From: Candidatus Parcubacteria bacterium
GTDB lineage: Bacteria > Patescibacteriota > Patescibacteriia > Patescibacteriales > UBA12075
Direction: 5' to 3'
Assembly (NCBI GenBank): GCA_023139655.1
Contig: JAGLNE010000106.1
Coordinates: forward strand, 1 to 7,021
DNA: 7,021 bases
Shown here: one piece after another, positions 1 to 4,895 of the stretch
Position numbering within the stretch: position 1 is the stretch's first letter
How the letters are laid out: the number at the start of each line of letters is the position of its first letter
Position numbers and translations under genes: made by a program
The notes under the pieces: generated by a model
Told to the model about the DNA's origin: nothing
What the model saw: only the letters and a program-made list of their open reading frames with translations
Databases searched by the model: none

Positions 1-2
1 CC

Positions 3-392
3 AGGAGCGGCACCCGGGGGCGGAGTAGAAAAATAATGACAATAGACGAGTTGGCTACGCTTTGGCATTTTCCGATTGAAGCCGCGGTTAAAGCGCCTCT
101 GGTTCAAAAAACTCCGGGACGCAAGTCTGAGCCGCCAATGAGTTTGCCGGTAGGAGGCGAGGCTGTTGGCGAAACCTTTTTTGATCACGGCCCAACATTA
201 TCCGTTGGCAAGCAGGTCGGGCCAGCCTTTACTAAAGAGTCTGAAAAAGAGCCTGCAAAGGAAAGCAAAATTAAGAGTTTACCCTGGGATGAGCCAATGG
301 AAAAAATTTCTGCGGATCCCGTGAATAGTAAAGAGGAGGAAGCAAATAAGAAAAAAGCAGGAGCACCGCCGGAAAATTTGCCTTTTGCGTAA
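3..392 (+). CDS. C-terminal part of a CPR-type protein encoded upstream of a TraG-like ATPase (5' partial)
   Basis: This is probably the tail of a larger protein that begins outside the window. The segment ELATLWHFP (residues 5-13 counted from the ATG at 36) matches, from memory, a conserved C-terminal motif of large membrane-anchored proteins encoded directly before TraG/VirD4-like ATPases in CPR genomes. The frame stays open left of that ATG to the window edge and encodes a basic stretch (RSGTRGRSRK), which is why I extend it. The rest is low-complexity, charged and proline-rich, with two similar PP-x-x-LP motifs, SEPPMSLP (31-38) and APPENLPFA at the end. No catalytic motif is visible. Only 21 bp separate it from the ATPase gene, so the two are likely co-transcribed. 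Alternative: a separate 118-residue gene starting at 36, which has GGAG 10 nt upstream and overlaps a stop in another frame (TAATG, 34-38). The family match favours the partial-gene reading, at roughly three to one. Confidence 0.6.
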   Translation, partial: RSGTRGRSRKIMTIDELATLWHFPIEAAVKAPLVQKTPGRKSEPPMSLPVGGEAVGETFFDHGPTLSVGKQVGPAFTKESEKEPAKESKIKSLPWDEPMEKISADPVNSKEEEANKKKAGAPPENLPFA

Positions 393-413
393 GAATTAAT
401 TTTTTATATATTT

Positions 414-2243
414 ATGGACAATCAAGATATTAACGTATTTGCGGAAACAAATTATAGAAACAGCAACCGTAAATTTGGGATAAAAGCCAGCGACCGGCGT
501 CGTCATATGTATTTGATTGGCAAGACCGGCATGGGTAAGTCCACGATTCTTGAGAATATGATCATTGAAGATATTTGGGCAGGAAGGGGTGTGGCCGTGG
601 TTGACCCGCATGGTGATCTGGCGGAAAAAATAATAGAGTATATCCCCAGTAATAGGGTTAATGACGTTATATATTTTAATCCGGCTGATTTTGAATATCC
701 GATCGCCTTTAATGTGGTTGAACAGGTTGACCCGCATCTTAGGCATTTGGTCGCTTCCGGTCTGGTCAGCGTGTTCCAGAAGCTGTGGGCTGACTCTTGG
801 GGGCCTAGGCTGGAATATATCTTGCGCAATACTATTCTGGCTATTTTGGATTTTCCCGGCTCAACTTTGCTCGCGGTTACCCGAATGCTGGCTGATAAAA
901 AATTCCGCAAGCGGGTGATAGACAAGATACAGGACCCGGTTGTTAAGTCGTTTTGGGTAAATGAATTTGCCGGTTATGCCGACAAATTCGCCTCAGAAGC
1001 GGTTTCTCCGATCCAGAATAAAGTTGGCCAATTTTTATCAACCTCGCTTATTAGAAATATCGTTGGCCAGGTTAAATCAACAGTTGATATGCGCCAGATC
1101 ATGGACGAAGGCAAAATTTTGATTCTTAATCTGAGCAAAGGGCGGATCGGCGAAGACAGTTCACAGCTTTTGGGCTCAATGATGATCACCAAGATCCAGC
1201 TGGCTGCGATGAGCCGGGTTGATATGCCTATAGAAAAGCGGAAAGATTTTTATTTATATATCGATGAGTTTCAGAATTTTGTAACTGACAGTTTTGCTAA
1301 TATTTTGTCTGAGGCCAGGAAATATCGGCTTAACTTAACTATTGCCCATCAATATATTGAACAGTTGGGCGATACGGTAAAAAGCGCGGTTTTTGGCAAT
1401 GTTGGAACCATGGCCCTATTTCGGGTTGGTGCCGCTGACGCTGAAGAGCTTGAACCGGAGTTTACTCCGACCTTTACTCAGGAAGATATTGTTAATTTGC
1501 CAAAATATGAAATTTATATCAAATTAATGATAGACGGGATCGCATCCGACCCGTTTTCCGCCCGCGGTTTGCCGCCCTTGTCTGAGGCTGAGAAGACCGG
1601 AAACATGGAAAAATTAATCGCGATTAGCCGTGAACGCTATGCCAAAGAGCGTAGTATAGTGGAAGATAAAATAAAACGTTGGCATGAAAATGACGGTGGT
1701 GAGGAAATAAAGAAAAAAAATAATAGCCAAGCGCCGGCTATTACAACCCCTCAAGCCGCTACCAGAATGGACAGTATTTATAAGTATGACTCTGCCTGCT
1801 CTCGCTGCGGGACGAGTACAAAGACTTCATTCAAACCGGATGGGGTCAGGCCGATTTATTGCAAAGATTGCTTATCCCAAGTTAAGCAAAGCAAAAAGGC
1901 TGATTTTGATAACCGCCGCACAGAGAAGCAAAAAGAGCTTAGTAAATTGGATGAAAAAATAAAACAAGCCGGCAGTATTAAATTGCTTAAGACCAATAAG
2001 CCAAAAATTGTCAAAACAGAGGCAAGGGAGAATGCACTTTCGCTGCGTGATGCTTTGCATAAAAAACCGGTCCGGTTTTCCAGTACAACAAATAACAACA
2101 AAATAATTATTCAGAAAGAAGATGAACCTGATATTATTAATCTCAAAAAGAAAGAGAATATAATCAGCGAAGATCAGGAGATTATTAACCTTAAAAAGAA
2201 AGAGAATATAATCAGCGAAGATCAAACTGTTGATATAACATGA
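414..2243 (+). CDS. TraG/VirD4-like P-loop ATPase with C-terminal zinc ribbon
   Basis: This is a soluble ATPase of the type IV coupling-protein (VirD4/TraG/TraD) and HerA-like superfamily, probably a hexameric motor for substrate transfer at the membrane. Visible motifs are Walker A GKTGMGKST (36-44), VVDPHGD (62-68), Walker B YLYIDEFQNF with D284 and E285, and the sensor-like AHQ ending at Q313. A zinc ribbon follows, C462-x2-C465-x17-C483-x2-C486, a domain seen often in CPR proteins. The rest of the C-terminus is lysine- and glutamate-rich and ends in a 16-residue tandem repeat. No N-terminal transmembrane helices are present, unlike classical VirD4, so membrane attachment may come from the partner encoded just upstream. 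The start at 414 puts the FGIKASDRRRHMYLIGKTGMGKST-type N-terminus at the expected distance from the P-loop (written here only as positions 22-44), but no Shine-Dalgarno precedes it. The fold is certain; the transported substrate is not, and a role in conjugation, DNA uptake or pilus function is inference. Confidence 0.9.
   Translation: MDNQDINVFAETNYRNSNRKFGIKASDRRRHMYLIGKTGMGKSTILENMIIEDIWAGRGVAVVDPHGDLAEKIIEYIPSNRVNDVIYFNPADFEYPIAFNVVEQVDPHLRHLVASGLVSVFQKLWADSWGPRLEYILRNTILAILDFPGSTLLAVTRMLADKKFRKRVIDKIQDPVVKSFWVNEFAGYADKFASEAVSPIQNKVGQFLSTSLIRNIVGQVKSTVDMRQIMDEGKILILNLSKGRIGEDSSQLLGSMMITKIQLAAMSRVDMPIEKRKDFYLYIDEFQNFVTDSFANILSEARKYRLNLTIAHQYIEQLGDTVKSAVFGNVGTMALFRVGAADAEELEPEFTPTFTQEDIVNLPKYEIYIKLMIDGIASDPFSARGLPPLSEAEKTGNMEKLIAISRERYAKERSIVEDKIKRWHENDGGEEIKKKNNSQAPAITTPQAATRMDSIYKYDSACSRCGTSTKTSFKPDGVRPIYCKDCLSQVKQSKKADFDNRRTEKQKELSKLDEKIKQAGSIKLLKTNKPKIVKTEARENALSLRDALHKKPVRFSSTTNNNKIIIQKEDEPDIINLKKKENIISEDQEIINLKKKENIISEDQTVDIT
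2133..2228 (+). repeat. Two-copy 48-bp in-frame tandem repeat
   Basis: Two adjacent 48-bp units (2133-2180 and 2181-2228) lie at the end of the TraG-like ATPase gene. Each encodes IINLKKKENIISEDQ plus one variable residue (E or T). The first 44 positions differ at only two sites, both synonymous (AAT/AAC and CTC/CTT), and 32 consecutive bases are identical. The unit length is a multiple of three, so the frame is kept. The near-identity points to a recent duplication in a tail under little constraint. Confidence 0.95.
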
Positions 2244-2251
2244 CTAAGCTC

Positions 2252-2340
2252 TGTCATTCTGATCCGCCAGCTGGCGGAGAAGAATCCCGTGGATACAGTC
2301 ACGAGATCCTTCACTCCGCTGCGCTTCATTCAGGATGACA
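2252..2340 (+). repeat. Dispersed palindromic repeat, copy A
   Basis: The ends TGTCATTCTGA (2252-2262) and TCAGGATGACA (2330-2340) pair over 11 bp with one T-G wobble. Inside lie a perfect 16-bp palindrome TCCGCCAGCTGGCGGA (2263-2278), a central stem in which GAAGAATCCCGTG (2279-2291) pairs with CACGAGATCCTTC (2300-2312) with two mismatches, and a degraded third arm around 2313-2329. The first 41 bases are identical to the reverse complement of 3024-3064, and 2279-2320 matches 4686-4727 with one difference. The ends resemble the TGTCATTCTGA...GGATGACA REP-like repeats scattered through many bacterial genomes. It occupies the gap between the ATPase and DUF1361 genes and has no T-tract, so it is not a standard terminator. 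Confidence 0.9.
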
Positions 2341-2361
2341 GTTGCTATTGAAAATTAAAAT

Positions 2362-2970
2362 ATGTGTTTTGATTTGACAATAAATGGTTATCCGCTAATA
2401 TATATTCCATGGAATTTGTTCTTACTGATAATTCCATTTTTTTTATTTTTTAGCATTGACACTCTGTGGCGGAAACGAAGAGGCAAAGCTCTGTTTGATA
2501 AATTTGCCTTGGCTGTAATAACGTTGTTTTGGTTGCTATTTTTACCGAACGCGGCTTATGTCATTGTTGACGTCAGGCATCTTAACGGTTTTTGTGAGGT
2601 GAGCCAACTTAATAATTGCCTTGATGGTTCATGGATGATAATGCTGTTTTTTACATACGCTTTTTTAGGTTGGGTAGCTTTAGTCTATAATATAAAGCTA
2701 ATGCACGATTTTTTGGCAAGTATAATAGGGAAATTTAAAGCAGATATTTTTGAAATAATTATCATTCCGCTCATATCGCTTGGGGTACTGCTTGGTTTAA
2801 TTCAACGCTGGAACAGTTGGGATATATTTACTGCCCCGGGCGCGGTTATTAGCGATGCTATAATATATTTTTATCATTGGCCTTACATAAGGATTTTTCT
2901 AGTATATAGCTTTTTTCTTTATATTCTTTATTATGGAGGGAGTTTAATGTTTAAACGCAAGTTAAAATAA
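2362..2970 (+). CDS. DUF1361 family membrane protein
   Basis: This 202-residue integral membrane protein matches the DUF1361 family, whose function is unknown. Two signatures support the call: FLPNAAYVIVD (60-70), corresponding to the family's FLPNAPYIITD-type motif, and RWNSWDIF (149-156). About five hydrophobic segments are visible, near residues 12-32, 46-66, 92-112, 130-147 and 174-194, and the length is close to that expected for the family. Polar residues concentrate in the 70-90 loop and at the ends. The start at 2362 lies 21 bp after repeat copy A and has no Shine-Dalgarno. No in-frame ATG occurs before residue 92, so a start much further downstream would lose the first signature. The gene is enclosed by inverted copies A and B of the repeat. 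Its position beside a glycosyltransferase suggests an envelope role, but that is only context. Confidence 0.85.
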   Translation: MCFDLTINGYPLIYIPWNLFLLIIPFFLFFSIDTLWRKRRGKALFDKFALAVITLFWLLFLPNAAYVIVDVRHLNGFCEVSQLNNCLDGSWMIMLFFTYAFLGWVALVYNIKLMHDFLASIIGKFKADIFEIIIIPLISLGVLLGLIQRWNSWDIFTAPGAVISDAIIYFYHWPYIRIFLVYSFFLYILYYGGSLMFKRKLK

Positions 2971-2977
2971 TCCGAAC

Positions 2978-3064
2978 TGTCATTCTGAACTCCCGCAGGG
3001 AGTGAAGAATCCCGTTTATGTACCCACGGGATTCTTCTCCGCCAGCTGGCGGATCAGAATGACA
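2978..3064 (-). repeat. Dispersed palindromic repeat, copy B (inverted)
   Basis: The perfect 11-bp inverted ends TGTCATTCTGA (2978-2988) and TCAGAATGACA (3054-3064) enclose three perfect internal hairpins. These are ACTCCC-GCA-GGGAGT (2989-3003), a 12-bp stem GAAGAATCCCGT (3004-3015) with ACGGGATTCTTC (3026-3037), and the palindrome TCCGCCAGCTGGCGGA (3038-3053). The elements abut with no spare bases, so one strand could fold as a cloverleaf. The reverse complement aligns with copy A from its first base, so I place this copy on the minus strand. It ends 8 bp before the glycosyltransferase start codon and so fills the expected ribosome-binding region of that gene. Confidence 0.92.
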
Positions 3065-3072
3065 AGATAATA

Positions 3073-4650
3073 ATGGACTACTTAAAAATTGGACAAGCTA
3101 GTGAGCTAGAGGGTAAAGACCGAAAATTATACCGAGCCTTGGAAATATTGCCCGGTTTTTTGTCTTGGACAACACTACTCACTTTATTGATCTTGTCTTA
3201 CTATCAGCCGGTTTGGGTAGCATATTTTATTATTGCCTTTGATGTTTATTGGCTGCTTTTGGTGGTCTTCCTTGGCATTCATTTAATTGTGTCTTATAGG
3301 CGGCTCAAGCGTAATCAGCGGCTTGATTGGCAGGCAAAATGCAACAGTTTAAATAAAGTACCGGAACAGTGCAAAGCAGGGGAATGTCTTTCGATTCGCG
3401 GCTACAAATGGCAAGATATCATTCATTTAATGATCTTTCCGGTTATTAACGAGAGTTACGAAGTAATTAGGGCCAGCGTTAAAGCGGTATCTGATTCACC
3501 GTACCCGCGTGAAAATATTATTATGGTGATAAGCGTTGAGGAAAGAGGCGGCAGCCAAGCCTGGGAAGATGCTAAAAAGATCAAACAGGAATTTAAGGAT
3601 ATATTCCACACTTTTTTTATCACCCGCCATCCCGATGGAATTATCGGTGAGTTAAAAGGCAAGGGAGCTAACCAGGCCTGGGCGGCCAAGGAGATAAAGC
3701 GCGCGCTAATTGATCCTAGCGGGATAGACCCATTAAAGATATTGGTTAGTGTTTTTGATATTGATACAGTAATTGCTCCTCAGTATTTCCACTGTTTGAC
3801 TTATAATTTTTTAACCGTGCCTAATCCTTATCGCTCCAGCTATCAACCGGTACCTGTATACCACAATAATATTTGGCAGGCTCCATTTTTTGCCCGGGTA
3901 GCCGCTGCTTCAAACACTTTTTGGCAAATGATGCAGCAAATCAGGCAGGAAAAATTGGCCACTTATTCCTCGCACTCTATGACCTGGAAGGCGCTTAGTG
4001 ATATTGGCTTTTGGTCCAAGACAATGGTTAGCGAAGATTCGCGGATATTTTGGCATTGTTTTTGCTATTACCGGGGCGATTATCGGGTAGTGCCGCTTAA
4101 TTATCCGGTATCAATGGATGTTTGCATGGATGAAACTACCTGGGAGACAGCCAAGAATTTATATAAACAACAGCGCCGTTGGGGTTGGGGCGCGGAAAAT
4201 TTGCCGTATTTAATTTTTATGTTTTTTAAAAATCGATCCGTTTATCCCAAGTCCAGGTTTATTAGTAGGATATTAGTACAATTATACGGCTTTCATTCCT
4301 GGGCGACCAATGCCTTGATAATTGCCGTGATTGGTTGGATGCCCATGCTGCTTGGTGGAGATCGTTTTAATGCTACTGTGTTATCAGCTAATCTGCCGGT
4401 TGTTACCCGCACTTTAATGATGGCCGCGATGTCCGGTTTGATTTTGTCGGCTATTCTCTCTACTCTGTTATTGCCTAAAAAACCCAAAAAATACGGCCTG
4501 ACAAAATATATCGCGATGTTTTTACAATGGTTGATTTTGCCATTTACGATTATAATATTTGGCTCAGTACCCGGCTTGGAAGCCCAGAGCCGTTTAATGT
4601 TTGGGGGAAAATGGCGACTAGGATTTTTTGTGACGCCGAAGAAGAGGTGA
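3073..4650 (+). CDS. Membrane glycosyltransferase, family 2-like (processive type)
   Basis: This 525-residue glycosyltransferase has a GT-A catalytic domain between membrane helices, as in cellulose- and hyaluronan-synthase-like enzymes. It would transfer sugar from a nucleotide sugar at the cytoplasmic face of the membrane. Two helices lie near residues 26-43 and 47-73. The catalytic domain starts with FPVINE (122-127) and carries DID (D229, D231; the DxD metal and nucleotide-sugar site), ED (E321, D322; catalytic base region) and Q366-x-x-R369-W370, the QxxRW motif of processive enzymes. About three more helices follow near 400-427, 440-466 and 478-498, with a short basic end. The start at 3073 leaves an N-terminus of normal length, but the upstream bases are mostly repeat copy B and show no Shine-Dalgarno. 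It follows the DUF1361 gene by 102 bp. The product could be an exopolysaccharide or a modified lipid; donor and acceptor cannot be read from sequence. Confidence 0.88.
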   Translation: MDYLKIGQASELEGKDRKLYRALEILPGFLSWTTLLTLLILSYYQPVWVAYFIIAFDVYWLLLVVFLGIHLIVSYRRLKRNQRLDWQAKCNSLNKVPEQCKAGECLSIRGYKWQDIIHLMIFPVINESYEVIRASVKAVSDSPYPRENIIMVISVEERGGSQAWEDAKKIKQEFKDIFHTFFITRHPDGIIGELKGKGANQAWAAKEIKRALIDPSGIDPLKILVSVFDIDTVIAPQYFHCLTYNFLTVPNPYRSSYQPVPVYHNNIWQAPFFARVAAASNTFWQMMQQIRQEKLATYSSHSMTWKALSDIGFWSKTMVSEDSRIFWHCFCYYRGDYRVVPLNYPVSMDVCMDETTWETAKNLYKQQRRWGWGAENLPYLIFMFFKNRSVYPKSRFISRILVQLYGFHSWATNALIIAVIGWMPMLLGGDRFNATVLSANLPVVTRTLMMAAMSGLILSAILSTLLLPKKPKKYGLTKYIAMFLQWLILPFTIIIFGSVPGLEAQSRLMFGGKWRLGFFVTPKKR

Positions 4651-4659
4651 AGTGTGCTA

Positions 4660-4748
4660 TGTCATTCTGATCCCGCGTAGCGGGAGAAGAATCCCGTGGA
4701 TACAGCCACGAGATCCTTCACTCCGCTAGCGCTGCGCTCAGGATGACA
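4660..4748 (+). repeat. Dispersed palindromic repeat, copy C
   Basis: The ends TGTCATTCTGA (4660-4670) and TCAGGATGACA (4738-4748) pair as in copy A. The first arm is TCCCGC-GTA-GCGGGA (4671-4685), a perfect hairpin of different sequence from the matching arm of copy A. The central stem pairs 4686-4699 with 4706-4719 with two mismatches. The third arm holds the palindrome CGCTAGCG (4724-4731) overlapping AGCG-CTG-CGCT (4728-4738). It has the same orientation as copy A and lies 10 bp after the glycosyltransferase stop codon, so it probably sits in that transcript's 3' end. Confidence 0.9.
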
Positions 4749-4781
4749 TAAAAGGTTTGTAGGTTTTTAAATTTGTAAAAT

Positions 4782-4805
4782 AAATATCTATTTAAATAGG
4801 TATTT
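4782..4805. promoter_or_regulatory. AT-rich 24-bp dyad: possible operator or weak terminator
   Basis: AAATATCTATTT (4782-4793) is followed directly by AAATAGGTATTT (4794-4805), its inverted copy apart from one T-G wobble. A T-rich run follows (4803-4815). It lies just upstream of the predicted promoter of the P-type ATPase gene and reaches its -35 area, so a regulator could bind there. It could equally act as an AT-rich terminator for the glycosyltransferase transcript. In such AT-rich DNA a dyad of this size may be partly chance. Confidence 0.35.
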
Positions 4806-4824
4806 TTTATTTTTAAGTAAAATA

Positions 4825-4833
4825 TGTTATAAT
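4825..4833 (+). promoter_or_regulatory. Extended -10 promoter of the P-type ATPase gene
   Basis: TGTTATAAT (4825-4833) is a perfect extended -10 element: TG, one base, then consensus TATAAT at 4828-4833. The best -35 position at 17-bp spacing (4805-4810, TTTTAT) is weak, which an extended -10 can compensate for. Transcription would start near 4840, giving a leader of about 55 nt before the ATG at 4896. This is a sequence match only, in an AT-rich spacer. Confidence 0.5.
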
Positions 4834-4855
4834 ATATTTAATATGTTAATATAGA

Positions 4856-4882
4856 CTTAAGCGGAAAGCTTAAGAATTTTTT
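4856..4882 (+). terminator. Leader hairpin plus six-T run (possible attenuator)
   Basis: CTTAAGC (4856-4862), loop GGAAA (4863-4867) and GCTTAAG (4868-4874) form a perfect 7-bp stem, followed after AA by six Ts (4877-4882). This has the layout of an intrinsic terminator, though its stem is short and AT-rich. It lies between the predicted promoter and the ATPase start, so it could be a weak attenuator or a leader structure. It could also be a read-through stop for transcripts from the glycosyltransferase. Confidence 0.4.
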
Positions 4883-4895
4883 GGTATTTATAATT

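Noticed and set aside
396..925. Minus-strand open frames opposite the TraG-like ATPase
   Set aside because: They overlap the Walker A region of a well-supported gene and show no family motif or independent start signal.
2252..2340. Repeat copy A as an intrinsic terminator of the TraG-like ATPase gene
   Set aside because: The stems are not followed by a T-tract, and the same element recurs upstream of a start codon, so termination is not its defining role.
2374..2401. TTGACA (2374-2379), 16 bp, TAATAT (2396-2401) as a promoter
   Set aside because: A good sigma-70 match, but it lies inside the first codons of the DUF1361 gene, so it would start transcription downstream of that gene's ATG. It might serve the next gene but is probably chance in AT-rich DNA.
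2978..3064. Cloverleaf fold of copy B as a tRNA gene
   Set aside because: Stem lengths are wrong for a tRNA (11-bp closing stem, 12-bp central arm), and no T-loop consensus or plausible anticodon loop is present.
2252..4748. The three repeats as a CRISPR array
   Set aside because: Only three copies exist, 640-1,600 bp apart with genes between them, one is inverted, and there are no uniform spacers or cas genes.
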